A stretch of 59,360 nucleotides of DNA from an uncultured Fusobacterium sp. (GCF_905200055.1 NZ_CAJKIS010000011.1:1-59360), one strand, 5' to 3'; shown: positions 24,094 to 32,132, numbered from the stretch's first letter. A program made the numbers and translations. Notes: generated from the letters alone by a model not told the origin.

Positions 24094-25953
24094 ATGGTTA
24101 AAGAGTATGAAGGAAAAGAGCTGGAAAAGCTACTTGGAAAGAGCAGAACACAGATTTTAAGATTAGCAAAAGAAGAAAACTGGCAGATAGTAAAGAAAAA
24201 AGTAGGGAGAACATATAAAAACTTCTATTTAGCTGAGAGTGTAGATAACTATATAAAAGCTTTGGAGGAGAAAGAAGCTAGTAAACCAGCAAGAGTGAGA
24301 ACAGTTATAAAAAAAGAGGCTACAACAATAGATGAACTACCTCTATGGAATCAAAGAGTAGCATGGGCAAGATATATTTTATGTAATAAGTTAGAAGAAC
24401 AATACAGCTCATCAGCTGGAAGTAAACTAGAAATTGTAGAAAATTTTGTAAAAAATGCCTCTAAAGATTTTCCACAACAGATGGAAGTTATAAAAAAATT
24501 AAGTGTTCCTACTTTACGAAGATGGTTCGGAGTCTATTTGAAAAATAAAACTAATCCTTTAGCTCTTAGTTCAGGACATGGAACTAATAAGGGAGTAAGA
24601 AGAATTGATACAGAGGTACTAGAGGCTATAAGAGGACTATATAAAAGTAAGAATAAGCCTAATATGATGTTTGTTTATGAAAGAATAGTAGCTGCCTTTG
24701 GAACAGATGCAATATCATATGGAACTATGAGAAATTACATAAAATATGATATGACAAGTGTTGAAAAAGATAAAGCTAGAATGGGTGCAAAAGAGTTTAA
24801 AGACACTTATTCTCCTTACATAATAAGAGGATATGATGATATAAAAGCAGGTCAAGTATGGATGTCAGATGGACATGATTTAGAAATGATGTGTTACAGA
24901 GGAAATAAAAAGAAAGCTAATAGAGAGAGATATTATGGTTCTCCAAAGCTAATAGTCTGGATTGATGTAAAAAGTAGACTTATTACTGGATGGACACTAT
25001 CATGGACTGAAACAACAGAAAGTATAGCAATAGCTCTTAAAAGAGGGATTGAAAAATATGGAGTTCCTGAGCAACTATTTACAGATAATGGGAAGGCATA
25101 TAAATCAAAAATTCTTAAAGGAACAGATGAACTTGATGGTATTTATGCAAGTTTAGGATTAGAAGTATCTCATGCTCTTCCTTATAATGCTCAATCAAAG
25201 CATATAGAAAGATGGTTTGTAGATTTCAAAGAAACTTTTACAAAATCTTCTATCACTTATAAAGGTGGAAATATATCTGAAAGACCAGAGAGAATGAAAA
25301 GTTTTGCAATGGATAAGATTGCAAAAGGAAAGATACTAGAGCAAGAAGAACTAGAAGCAGCACTGGAAGCATTTATTAATTATAAAAATCACAGTTATTA
25401 TGCTTTGAGGAGAGAAACTGGAAGAAAGGCTCATAGGGGTAGAGGAATGAATAATAGGACACCTCTTGAAGTGTTTAATGAAGAGAATCCAGTAGGAGAA
25501 AGAAAAATGCTTTCAGATGAGAAGTTGAGATTATTATTCCTTTATGAAGAGATAAGAACTATACAGCAGAATGGAATTGAATATCTTGGAAATACTTATG
25601 AACATGAAAATTTATACTTTCACCAAAAGGAAAAAGTTAAGATTAAATTTGATCCACATGACCTTAGAAGCATTTATGTATATTTAGAGACAGGAGAGTT
25701 CTTGTGCAAAGCAGACAAACTTCAAACAGCAGGTTGGAGTAATGATATTGATTCAATTAAAGCTAAAGCTAATAGACGTAAGAAGATAGCTAAACTTGAA
25801 AAATTGATTATTGGAATAAGAGAGGAGGAAAGAGAGGAAACAGGTATTATTGAGTACAATTTTGAGAAGAAAGAGGAAGAAAAGCTTATTGAAGTCAAGA
25901 AAAAGAAAAAAGAGATATATCTAGGTAATGGAATTTACCAGGTGATTGATTAG
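24094..25953 (+). CDS. MuA-like DDE transposase
   Basis: A 619-residue protein. The N-terminus (1-60) holds a helix-turn-helix for end or enhancer binding. Residues 250-400 are the RNase-H-like core: QVWMSDGHDLEMM (Asp259), QLFTDNGKAYKSK (Asp331) and AQSKHIERWF (Glu372), a DDE triad with a 41-residue D-E gap. Residues 490-560 match the Mu transposase C-terminal barrel (EHENLYFHQKEKVKIKFDP). The last 60 residues are basic/acidic and would contact MuB. It performs replicative transposition of the phage genome. AGGAGGCTTTT precedes the start. Confidence 0.93.
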   Translation: MVKEYEGKELEKLLGKSRTQILRLAKEENWQIVKKKVGRTYKNFYLAESVDNYIKALEEKEASKPARVRTVIKKEATTIDELPLWNQRVAWARYILCNKLEEQYSSSAGSKLEIVENFVKNASKDFPQQMEVIKKLSVPTLRRWFGVYLKNKTNPLALSSGHGTNKGVRRIDTEVLEAIRGLYKSKNKPNMMFVYERIVAAFGTDAISYGTMRNYIKYDMTSVEKDKARMGAKEFKDTYSPYIIRGYDDIKAGQVWMSDGHDLEMMCYRGNKKKANRERYYGSPKLIVWIDVKSRLITGWTLSWTETTESIAIALKRGIEKYGVPEQLFTDNGKAYKSKILKGTDELDGIYASLGLEVSHALPYNAQSKHIERWFVDFKETFTKSSITYKGGNISERPERMKSFAMDKIAKGKILEQEELEAALEAFINYKNHSYYALRRETGRKAHRGRGMNNRTPLEVFNEENPVGERKMLSDEKLRLLFLYEEIRTIQQNGIEYLGNTYEHENLYFHQKEKVKIKFDPHDLRSIYVYLETGEFLCKADKLQTAGWSNDIDSIKAKANRRKKIAKLEKLIIGIREEEREETGIIEYNFEKKEEEKLIEVKKKKKEIYLGNGIYQVID

Positions 25954-25964
25954 AGAGGAGAAAA

Positions 25965-26930
25965 ATGGACGCATTAAGAAGAGAATTAGAGAGTTTTGTA
26001 GAAAATAATGGTTTTAGCTATTCAAAAGTAGCAAAAGCAATGAGTATAGGAACAAGTACCCTATCAGAATTTAGAAAAGGGAACTATAAGGGAGATATGA
26101 ATGCTCTAGCAGAGAAAGTACGTGCCTTTTTAGATAGACATAGAACTACTATGAAAAGGATTAAATTTTCTGCTGATACTGAAGTAAAGAAAAGAGTATT
26201 CTATACAATAGATATGATCCAAAAGTATGTAGCTTCAAATGTTAAAGAAAGATTGTTAGAGAGTGCTAAGATTGCATATATTTTTGGAAGAGCTGGTATT
26301 GGAAAAACTCATGCTCTTCAAGAGTATGTAAAAAGTTATAAAGGAAGATGTATCTTTATTACTGCTGAAAATAACATAACAGATGGAACTATGATAAGAA
26401 AAATAGCTAGAGAGCTTAAATTAGATCATCATGGAAGAATTGAAAATTTAAAAGAAGATATAAAAGATACATTGAGATTTACAGAGACAATATTAATTAT
26501 TGATGAAGGGGAGCATTTAAAACCAAAGGTGATTGATATTGTAAGAAGTATAGCGGACCAAACAGGAATTGGAGTAGTAATTGCTGGGACTGAAAAATTA
26601 AAACAACAGATATGTTCTCAAAGAGGAGAATATGAATATTTATTCAGTAGAGCAGTAATAAATATGTCTTTGAAGGATTTAGATATAAAAGATATAAGGC
26701 TTATAGTAACAAAATTCTTAGGAAGTGAAGTGGACCTTTATGAAGATAAAGAGATAGCAGAGATGATAAATTATATCAACCTTACTGTAAAAGGATCTGC
26801 AAGACAGTTATCAAACTTATTAAGTTTAGCTTCAGATATAGCTTCAAGACCAGAGAACTTTGAAGATACAAAAGGAAGAATAACAATAGAGTATATAAAA
26901 GCAGCAATCACAATGCTTTCAATAATGTAG
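25965..26930 (+). CDS. MuB-like AAA+ ATPase
   Basis: A 321-residue protein. The N-terminus (1-55) is a helix-turn-helix (FSYSKVAKAMSIGTSTLSEF). The ATPase core has Walker A FGRAGIGKTHAL (107-118) and Walker B ILIIDEGEHL (176-185). The C-terminal part has SARQLSNLLSLASDIA, as in MuB. It would select target DNA and stimulate the transposase. It starts 11 nt after the transposase stop with AGAGGAGAAAA upstream. Confidence 0.92.
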   Translation: MDALRRELESFVENNGFSYSKVAKAMSIGTSTLSEFRKGNYKGDMNALAEKVRAFLDRHRTTMKRIKFSADTEVKKRVFYTIDMIQKYVASNVKERLLESAKIAYIFGRAGIGKTHALQEYVKSYKGRCIFITAENNITDGTMIRKIARELKLDHHGRIENLKEDIKDTLRFTETILIIDEGEHLKPKVIDIVRSIADQTGIGVVIAGTEKLKQQICSQRGEYEYLFSRAVINMSLKDLDIKDIRLIVTKFLGSEVDLYEDKEIAEMINYINLTVKGSARQLSNLLSLASDIASRPENFEDTKGRITIEYIKAAITMLSIM

Positions 26931-26941
26931 GAGGAGAGAAA

Positions 26942-27190
26942 ATGAGAAATATAACTTTAGAAGACACAGCAAAGGATATTTTAAAAGAAGAGTTTGGAGA
27001 AAAAGCAATATTAATAGATAGTGAGTTAAACGAGCTTTCAAGGCTCGTTATAAAAAGAAAAGATGTAATTATAGCTTTGAATAAAGGAATCTACACAAAT
27101 GAAAATAAGAGAAGATACTTCCAAATAGATGGAGATATTAAAAAAGTAGTAGAGAAGATTAATGAAAAGCTTGCATTAAAAGAGTGTTGA
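26942..27190 (+). CDS. Unrecognised early protein (82 aa)
   Basis: An 82-residue protein with a predicted alpha/beta pattern (EFGEKAILIDSELNELSRL, VIIALNKGIYTNENKRRYF). TAGGAGGAGAGAAA precedes the start. No family is recognised. It sits between MuB and the DUF3164 gene, where Mu-like phages carry small genes that modulate replication or host functions. Confidence 0.55.
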   Translation: MRNITLEDTAKDILKEEFGEKAILIDSELNELSRLVIKRKDVIIALNKGIYTNENKRRYFQIDGDIKKVVEKINEKLALKEC

Positions 27191-27235
27191 TTTTAATCGT
27201 GTTGCTTTAAAAAAGGTTGATGGAAAGGAGTCTCA

Positions 27236-27406
27236 ATGAGAGTTACAAAAGAAGAGTTTACAGCACTTTTAAATAAGAAGAAAAAGTTAAAAGATGAAAT
27301 AGAGATGATAAATATTTCAACAGAAAAAAAGATAGCAGTTATAGTTGGAAGATTAGTGGAAGTAGAAGATCTAATTTCAAGAGTAAAGGTTGAGGAGGAT
27401 AGATAG
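27236..27406 (+). CDS. Small coiled-coil early protein (56 aa)
   Basis: ATG 27236 follows GGAAAGGAGTCTCA and opens a 56-residue helical protein (MRVTKEEFTALLNKKKKLKD...LVEVEDLISRVKVEEDR). It was found by eye. The stop is 2 nt before the DUF3164 start, whose binding site lies inside this gene, a sign of coupling. Function is unknown. Confidence 0.55.
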   Translation: MRVTKEEFTALLNKKKKLKDEIEMINISTEKKIAVIVGRLVEVEDLISRVKVEEDR

Positions 27407-27407
27407 T

Positions 27408-28064
27408 ATGGAGATCAATTTAAGTAATTTAACTGAAGAACAAAGAAAACAGCTATTTGAGCAAATGAAAGAGGAAGAAAAAGCAAAGGAACAAAAGAAG
27501 CAACAAATAAGAGAAGAGTATAAAAATCTTGTTTCAGAAACAGTTCAAAGAAATTTCGAAAAGCTAAAGGGGATATCTGAAGTGTTGTCGAAGGTTAAAA
27601 AAGAGGTATTCGAGGACTTTGAAACAGCTCTTGAAATGAAAGCTGAACTGTATGGAATCAAAGAAAATCAGCAATCACATACATTTACAACACCAGAGGG
27701 GCTTTCAATAACAATAGGACACAGAGTGACAGATAATTTTGATGATACAGTTCATACAGGAATAGAAAAAGTAAAAGGGTATATTTCAAAAGTTACAGCA
27801 GGAGAAAAAGCTGAGCTAGAAGAATTGATTAATCTACTACTTAAAAAGGATAAAAATGGAAATTTAAAAGCATCAAGAGTACTTGAACTTGAAAGAGTAG
27901 CTGAAAAAATCAATGATATGGAATTAAAAGATGGAGTTCATATAATAAAAGAAGCATATAAACCTGCTAAATCAAGTACTTTTATAGAGGCTTATTATAA
28001 AAATAAGCAAGGTAAGAAGGTATATCTTCCACTTAGTATAGTAAATGTAGATATGGAGGAATAA
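27408..28064 (+). CDS. DUF3164 family protein
   Basis: A 218-residue protein with the DUF3164 layout: a helical N-terminus (EEYKNLVSETVQRNFEKLK), SKVKKEVFEDFETALEMKAELYG, a short beta part (HTFTTPEGLSITIGHR) and a C-terminal helical domain. This family is nearly confined to Mu-like phages, in the early region after MuB; its role is unknown. I chose ATG 27408 (GAGGAGG 10 nt upstream). Confidence 0.8.
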   Translation: MEINLSNLTEEQRKQLFEQMKEEEKAKEQKKQQIREEYKNLVSETVQRNFEKLKGISEVLSKVKKEVFEDFETALEMKAELYGIKENQQSHTFTTPEGLSITIGHRVTDNFDDTVHTGIEKVKGYISKVTAGEKAELEELINLLLKKDKNGNLKASRVLELERVAEKINDMELKDGVHIIKEAYKPAKSSTFIEAYYKNKQGKKVYLPLSIVNVDMEE

Positions 28065-28065
28065 A

Positions 28066-28476
28066 ATGTATCCAATAACAGAAGGGCAAATAAAAAAAAT
28101 ACATGTAGTTAAAGCTGAACTAAGATTATCTGAAGATGAATATAGAGCAATTTTAAAAGGAATGTTTAATGTTGGGAGCTCAAAGCAATTGAGCTTCCAG
28201 CAAGCTAAAAAGTTGATTGAAAAGTTAGTGCAGTTATATAAAAAAGAAACAACTCTTACTCCTGCACAACTTAGTAGAATAAATTATTTAGCAAGTGAAG
28301 TATATAAAACAAATACATATGAAAAATTAAAAGAGTGTATTGAAAGGAATATTGGTTATTCTGTACCAGTAGCATCTCTTTCTAAGAAAGAAGCTACAAA
28401 GATTATCAATACTCTGGAGGGAATAAAGAAATGGCTATTGAAAAAGAGATCAACATCAAAAGAGATTGGAAGTTGA
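28066..28476 (+). CDS. GemA/Gp16-like regulatory protein
   Basis: A 136-residue protein: ITEGQIKKIHVVKAELRLSEDEYRAIL and SKQLSFQQAKKLIEKL match the GemA (DUF1018) family of Mu-like phages, which in Mu alters host gene expression and DNA gyrase. The C-terminal half repeats a similar helical pattern (LTPAQLSRINYLASEVY...ASLSKKEATKIINTLEG). The gene starts 1 nt after DUF3164 and overlaps the next by 46 nt. Confidence 0.8.
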   Translation: MYPITEGQIKKIHVVKAELRLSEDEYRAILKGMFNVGSSKQLSFQQAKKLIEKLVQLYKKETTLTPAQLSRINYLASEVYKTNTYEKLKECIERNIGYSVPVASLSKKEATKIINTLEGIKKWLLKKRSTSKEIGS

Positions 28477-28856
28477 TAGATGAAATGTTATCTGTTCCAT
28501 TTCAAGGAGAAAAAGAATTAGTAGAATTAAAAGTAGGATCAGATAAACTAGAGGTTGTGCATTATATCCATAAAAATAGGGTAGTTTATCTTGTTTTTGT
28601 TAATAATAAACTAAGGTATAAGGAATCTAAGTATATGAATGAACATATAAGATTTGTTTATCACAAAAAAGATAGAGAGAGTGCTAGAAAAAAATATATT
28701 AAATATCATGGTAAAGTAAAGGGATTGAAAGAGTATGAAGCTTCAATGTGGAATGACAAAATTACAACTTATAATGTTATATTTACTTCAAAGCTAAGTA
28801 TAAAGAAGATGCTAAAAAGACAAACTGAAAAGATTTTTCTTATAGGAGTGGAGTAA
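28431..28856 (+). CDS. Unrecognised early protein (141 aa)
   Basis: A 141-residue basic protein with beta-rich segments (ELVELKVGSDKLEVVHYIHK, RVVYLVFVNNKLRYKE) and a basic C-terminus. The start overlaps gemA by 46 nt; TGGAGGGAATAAAGAA precedes it. I do not recognise it. Its position matches the accessory semi-essential genes of Mu. Confidence 0.55.
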   Translation: MAIEKEINIKRDWKLIDEMLSVPFQGEKELVELKVGSDKLEVVHYIHKNRVVYLVFVNNKLRYKESKYMNEHIRFVYHKKDRESARKKYIKYHGKVKGLKEYEASMWNDKITTYNVIFTSKLSIKKMLKRQTEKIFLIGVE

Positions 28857-28949
28857 ATGTTTTATGTAGGAATAGCAGTTGCAGTGGCAATTGGAACAAT
28901 AATAGGGAGAGTAATCGCTCGGATCATAGAGGATAAGTTTTATTTATAG
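28857..28949 (+). CDS. Small TM peptide (30 aa)
   Basis: ATG 28857 after AGGAGTGGAGTAA opens a 30-residue peptide with one Gly/Ala-rich membrane helix (VGIAVAVAIGTIIGRVIA) and a short charged tail. It was found by eye. It fits exactly between two genes with its own binding site, so it is probably real; function unknown. Confidence 0.45.
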   Translation: MFYVGIAVAVAIGTIIGRVIARIIEDKFYL

Positions 28950-28959
28950 GGGGAAAAGT

Positions 28960-29550
28960 ATGGAAGATATAAAAAGTATAAATATAACAAAACATGCTAT
29001 AACAAGATATTTTAGCAGAATAAAAGGAATAATAGTTACTGACTCAAACTATGATACTTGGAAAGTATCACACACGGAAGAGATAGAAGAAGCTAAAAAA
29101 GAGCTTCAGGATCTATTTAATCAATCAGAGTATATTACTACTGGAATCTATGGAATACATAAAAAAGCATCATTTTATATCTTAAAGGAAAAAATGCTAA
29201 CTCTTATTGTGAATGAAAGTAATTTAGTAACTTTGTATAAGATTGATTATGGACTTGACTTTATTGGTAATAAAGAAATGATAGAGGTTTTATATAGAAA
29301 TTATAAAAGACTTCTTTTAGAAGAGGAAGCTATTCAAAATTCCAATAAAGAAACTGTACAGAAGTTAGAGTATGAAGAAAAGAGATTAGGACTTATAATT
29401 CAGGAAGTTGAAGCAGAGCTCCAAAGACTAAGAAGTAATAAAAAAGAGATTGAATCAAAGAGAGGATCACTAAAAGCTTTAGAACAATCAATAGCAACTA
29501 AAATAAATACAACTAGAGAGAAAATTATCTTATCTAAAAAAGCATTATAA
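28960..29550 (+). CDS. Unrecognised early protein with coiled coil
   Basis: A 196-residue protein. The N-terminal 110 residues are a small alpha/beta domain starting SINITKHAITRYFSRIKG, a start seen in RelE-like or DUF4258-like folds, but without clear catalytic residues. Residues 125-190 form a long coiled coil (KLEYEEKRLGLIIQEVEAEL). AGGGGGAAAAGT precedes the start. A binding or host-takeover role is possible. Confidence 0.5.
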   Translation: MEDIKSINITKHAITRYFSRIKGIIVTDSNYDTWKVSHTEEIEEAKKELQDLFNQSEYITTGIYGIHKKASFYILKEKMLTLIVNESNLVTLYKIDYGLDFIGNKEMIEVLYRNYKRLLLEEEAIQNSNKETVQKLEYEEKRLGLIIQEVEAELQRLRSNKKEIESKRGSLKALEQSIATKINTTREKIILSKKAL

Positions 29551-29556
29551 GGGGGA

Positions 29557-29664
29557 ATGAATATGTTTAAAGCTTTGTTTAAACTTTTATTCAAAAGAAA
29601 AAAGAGAATAAAATACTTTCTTATAAACCAACCAAAACATAATGAGGATTATTATGGATGCTGA
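29557..29664 (+). CDS. Small basic protein (35 aa)
   Basis: ATG 29557 after AAGGGGGA gives a 35-residue basic peptide (MNMFKALFKLLFKRKKRIKYF then LINQPKHNEDYYGC). It overlaps the sigma-factor start by 11 nt. It was found by eye. It may exist mainly for translational coupling to the sigma gene. Confidence 0.35.
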   Translation: MNMFKALFKLLFKRKKRIKYFLINQPKHNEDYYGC

Positions 29665-30346
29665 GATAATTCAAGAAAGAACACAGTTGCCATGTGAAGA
29701 AGTAAAAAGATTGGTTTTACTAGCTCAACAAGGGGACTTAGAAGCAAGAAATAGAATTATAGAGGATAGTTGCTGGATTATAAGAGCAGTAAATCAAAAA
29801 TATGGAAATACTGAAGATGGATTTCAACAAGGCTTTTTAGGATTGATTAGTGCTATTGATAAATATAAGATAGGAGAGAAAACTAAATTTTCAACCTATG
29901 CTTATTTCTGGATAGAACAGAAGATTGGAAGATATGTAAGTAAGGATACATATAGAGCATCTCATCATTTAATCTATCTGTTTAAAGAGATGAAGAAATT
30001 TAAAGGAACTCAAGAAGAGTTTTTTAAGAAGAAAGGTTTAAATGAAAAGACTATTGGAGCTTTAAGGCAAATGGGTATCAATAAAGAGCTAGAATTTACA
30101 GAGGTATATGGAGTTAGAGATCTAAGCACCTTAGAAGAGATTGATAGGTTTATACTGAGAGATTACTTGGAAGATATTATGTCTCAACATTGTACCCCTA
30201 AAGAAAAATATATTTTAGAAAAGATTTTTTTCTCCAAGAATAAAAAAGGAATGGATGAGCTCTCAAAAGAGTTTAAATGTACAAAATCATATATAAACAT
30301 GGAAAAAAATAGAATCCTCTGTAAAATAAGAAGTGCATTATTATGA
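29654..30346 (+). CDS. Phage sigma-70-family factor, probable late activator
   Basis: A 230-residue protein. Region 2 is clear: LVLLAQQGDLEARNRIIED, DGFQQGFLGLISAIDKYK, KFSTYAYFWIEQKIGRYV. Region 4 is near the end: KYILEKIFFSKNKKGMDELS and CTKSYINMEKNRILCKI. It should direct RNA polymerase to phage promoters. I chose ATG 29654, 5 nt after AGGA. It is the second-to-last gene before a terminator and precedes the late block, the place of Mor/C in Mu. It overlaps the next gene by 4 nt. Confidence 0.85.
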   Translation: MDAEIIQERTQLPCEEVKRLVLLAQQGDLEARNRIIEDSCWIIRAVNQKYGNTEDGFQQGFLGLISAIDKYKIGEKTKFSTYAYFWIEQKIGRYVSKDTYRASHHLIYLFKEMKKFKGTQEEFFKKKGLNEKTIGALRQMGINKELEFTEVYGVRDLSTLEEIDRFILRDYLEDIMSQHCTPKEKYILEKIFFSKNKKGMDELSKEFKCTKSYINMEKNRILCKIRSALL

Positions 30347-30648
30347 AGATAATTATTACAGAGGCTGAGAGGAATTATCTATTAACTCTTTTAAAAGCTG
30401 AAGATGAAATGTTAAAAAAGAAATTGCTGAAATATAAAAGAGAAAGGAAAAATACTACATATAAAAAATGTGAAAAGATAAGAAAAGAGAAGTTTGCTAG
30501 ATTGGAGGAAATAATCAGAAGTAATTATAAAATAACTAATGAAGAACTAATGGTAAAGTTAGGAGTTTCAAAAGCTACATTTTATATTGTATATGCAAGT
30601 AAAGCAAGGGAATTAAAAAGAATGTATAAAAGTCAGTCTTTATTTTAG
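30343..30648 (+). CDS. HTH-like protein coupled to sigma factor
   Basis: A 101-residue basic protein. The N-terminus is coiled-coil (TEAERNYLLTLLKAEDEMLKK). Residues 65-95 look like a helix-turn-helix (YKITNEELMVKLGVSKATFY). The ATGA overlap with the sigma gene implies coupled translation. It could be a co-activator or partner of the sigma factor. It ends in the terminator at 30629. Confidence 0.55.
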   Translation: MKIIITEAERNYLLTLLKAEDEMLKKKLLKYKRERKNTTYKKCEKIRKEKFARLEEIIRSNYKITNEELMVKLGVSKATFYIVYASKARELKRMYKSQSLF

Positions 30649-30660
30649 GCTGACTTTTTT
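30629..30660 (+). terminator. Terminator A, copy 1 (end of early operon)
   Basis: AAAGTCAG/CTGACTTT stem around TCTTTATTTTAGG, followed by Ts. The same terminator recurs at 31337-31368 with one arm change (GTTAG). Confidence 0.85.
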
Positions 30661-30701
30661 AGTATATTAAATAGAAATAAAGTATATTTTATTAAAAAAC
30701 A

Positions 30702-30730
30702 TTGACTTTGTACACGTACAGTGGTATAAT
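30702..30730 (+). promoter_or_regulatory. Promoter of small toxin-like gene
   Basis: TTGACT (30702-30707), 17 bp and TATAAT (30725-30730). The spacer holds the palindrome TGTACACGTACA (30709-30720), a likely operator. Confidence 0.8.
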
Positions 30731-30759
30731 ATATACATGAAGGGAGGAGAAAGCAACAA

Positions 30760-30867
30760 ATGTTTGAGATCTTAGGGAATATACTGATTCTTTGGGAATT
30801 TACAAAGTTAGTAATAACTATTGTGAAGTTCCTTATAAAGATGATTAGGAGGTACAGAGGGCGTTAA
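30760..30867 (+). CDS. Type I toxin-like hydrophobic peptide (35 aa)
   Basis: A 35-residue peptide: MFEILGNILILWEFTKL, a membrane helix to about residue 27, then a very basic tail (MIRRYRGR). This size and polarity are typical of type I toxins. The mRNA 5' end carries GAAGGGAGGA (30739-30748), including the Shine-Dalgarno, and a perfect 10-nt complement TCCTCCCTTC lies after the stop (30874-30883). The full-length mRNA can therefore fold end to end and hide its own binding site, as type I toxin mRNAs do. No clear antisense promoter was seen. Confidence 0.6.
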   Translation: MFEILGNILILWEFTKLVITIVKFLIKMIRRYRGR

Positions 30868-30916
30868 GCCCTTTCCTCCCTTCCCCTTCTCCTAAAAAGT
30901 ATTTGGAGGTGTAAAA

Positions 30917-31030
30917 ATGAGTGATAAATTTTGGCATACTTTATTAGTAATTGTTCTTATAGGGAAAGTAATAGAGTTAGGGTATAGATTTTATAAATGG
31001 ATAAAGAATAAAAAAAATAAGAACCTTTAA
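30917..31030 (+). CDS. Small TM peptide (37 aa)
   Basis: ATG 30917 after TTGGAGGTGTAAAA gives a 37-residue peptide: one membrane helix (HTLLVIVLIGKVIELGY) then a basic tail (KWIKNKKNKNL). It ends in a strong hairpin. It may be co-transcribed with the toxin-like peptide at 30760. It has the same helix-plus-basic-tail layout, so a second toxin or a holin-like peptide is possible. Confidence 0.5.
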   Translation: MSDKFWHTLLVIVLIGKVIELGYRFYKWIKNKKNKNL

Positions 31031-31053
31031 AATTAATTTAAAGGCTCTTATTA
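31014..31053 (+). terminator. Hairpin after small TM peptide
   Basis: AATAAGA-A-CCTTTAAA pairs with TTTAAAGG-C-TCTTATT: 15 bp with one mismatch. It lacks a strict T run but should terminate or protect the mRNA. Confidence 0.6.
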
Positions 31054-31119
31054 ATGTTTGATTTCTTAGGTACTTAAATTATAGTATATTTTTTAGAAAA
31101 AGTCAATGGAGGAATAGCA

Positions 31120-31299
31120 ATGGAAAGTAAAAGGAAGTTATCATATAGAAAACCATCTAATAGAGGAGGGGAACAATTTTCAGTTACTATTCCAAAAGAG
31201 TATATTGAAAAATTAAATATAACAGAAGAGGACAGAGAAATTATAATTACTCTTAATGAAAAAACTAGAGAAATTATAATAAAGAAAGCCACAGATTAA
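31120..31299 (+). CDS. AbrB/MazE-like regulator 1 (59 aa)
   Basis: A 59-residue protein: EQFSVTIPKEYIEKLNITE then EIIITLNEKTREIIIKK, the swapped-hairpin AbrB/MazE fold. The N-terminus is basic (MESKRKLSYRKPSNRGG). It is a paralogue of the protein at 32190. ATGGAGGAATAGCA precedes the start. It was found by eye. It probably represses its own or a neighbouring cassette promoter. Confidence 0.65.
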   Translation: MESKRKLSYRKPSNRGGEQFSVTIPKEYIEKLNITEEDREIIITLNEKTREIIIKKATD

Positions 31300-31314
31300 T
31301 TTCTGTGGTTTTTT
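31289..31314 (+). terminator. Terminator B, copy 1
   Basis: CCACAGA/TCTGTGG stem with six Ts after it. The hairpin and loop are identical to those at 32090-32113. Confidence 0.8.
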
Positions 31315-31336
31315 AATACCTTTTATCCCATAAGAA

Positions 31337-31368
31337 AAAGTTAGTCTTTATTTTAGGCTGACTTTTTT
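31337..31368 (+). terminator. Terminator A, copy 2
   Basis: AAAGTTAG/CTGACTTT around the same TCTTTATTTTAGG loop as at 30629-30660, followed by a T run. It marks a duplicated cassette boundary. Confidence 0.75.
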
Positions 31369-31383
31369 ATTTATAATTTAAGA

Positions 31384-31412
31384 TTGATTTTAAATGAAAA
31401 ATGTTTTATACT
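31384..31412 (+). promoter_or_regulatory. Promoter of third small TM gene
   Basis: TTGATT (31384-31389), 17 bp and TATACT (31407-31412). The transcript would start near 31419, which rules out a start at ATG 31401. Confidence 0.65.
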
Positions 31413-31472
31413 ATTATTATAAAGATTAATTATAGATTTAGGCAGTGTTTGAACTGGGCTAGGGAGAATAAA

Positions 31473-31607
31473 TTGGACATGATTATGTTATTTGGATTGT
31501 TTGTATTTATTTTTCTTCTTACAATGGAAATTATTCAAGGAGGTGTTGCTATGAAATTAGCTTCCGATTTGTTTGATGTATTATTTGTAGAAGTTCTCTC
31601 TACCTAA
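31473..31607 (+). CDS. Small TM peptide (44 aa)
   Basis: TTG 31473 lies 6 nt after AGGGAG and gives LDMIMLFGLFVFIFLLTMEII, a single membrane helix, then GGVAMKLASDLFDVLF and a short tail. An internal ATG 31551, with a near-perfect AAGGAGGTG site, could also yield an 18-residue peptide. It has its own promoter. A toxin-like or signalling peptide is possible. Start choice is uncertain. Confidence 0.4.
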   Translation: MDMIMLFGLFVFIFLLTMEIIQGGVAMKLASDLFDVLFVEVLST

Positions 31608-31635
31608 GTTTATAATTTAAGGGGAGGATAAATTT

Positions 31636-32082
31636 ATGAAAAAAATTTTAATTAGTTTAATGTTATTGTTTTCAACATTTTTATTTGGAAGTGTTGAAAG
31701 TGATGTAGAGAAAATGGATTATGTATTAAAAGTAGAGAAAGTTCAATATGAAGATAATGAATATAAAGCTTATGTTAAATTTGAGCAAGCTTTATCAGAT
31801 AATGGGACTTTAGGATTAAATGTTATTAGAGTATGTAGAACTTTAAAGATGTTACAAGAAAAGTATCCTAAGGGGAATTGGTTTTATGTTGACTCTGTAG
31901 ATGAAAAAAATGAAATGGTTATAACAGCTAGTATAAAATCTGCTAAAGTAAATTTAAAGAATAAAAAAACAAATGTTGAAATATGTGAAGAAGTTTTAAC
32001 GAATGGTAATATATTATTAACTCCTGAGTTAAGAAATAAAATGATGAAATTTATAGAAAAAGGAGAAATTCCTGTAATTTAG
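31636..32082 (+). CDS. Secreted protein, unknown
   Basis: A 148-residue protein with a signal peptide (MKKILISLMLLFSTFLFG) and a soluble 130-residue domain (VEKMDYVLKVEKVQYEDNE...NVIRVCRTLKMLQEKYPKGNW). No cell-wall or enzyme motif is seen. AAGGGGAGGATAAATTT precedes the start, and terminator B follows. It sits in the cassette region rather than in the structural block, so a lysogenic role at the envelope, such as superinfection exclusion, is possible but unproven. Confidence 0.55.
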   Translation: MKKILISLMLLFSTFLFGSVESDVEKMDYVLKVEKVQYEDNEYKAYVKFEQALSDNGTLGLNVIRVCRTLKMLQEKYPKGNWFYVDSVDEKNEMVITASIKSAKVNLKNKKTNVEICEEVLTNGNILLTPELRNKMMKFIEKGEIPVI

Positions 32083-32089
32083 TTTAAGA

Positions 32090-32115
32090 CCACAGATTAA
32101 TTTCTGTGGTTTTTA
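32090..32115 (+). terminator. Terminator B, copy 2
   Basis: The CCACAGATTAATTTCTGTGG hairpin followed by Ts, the same as at 31289-31308. Confidence 0.8.
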
Positions 32116-32132
32116 TTTTCTCTAAAAAAAGC

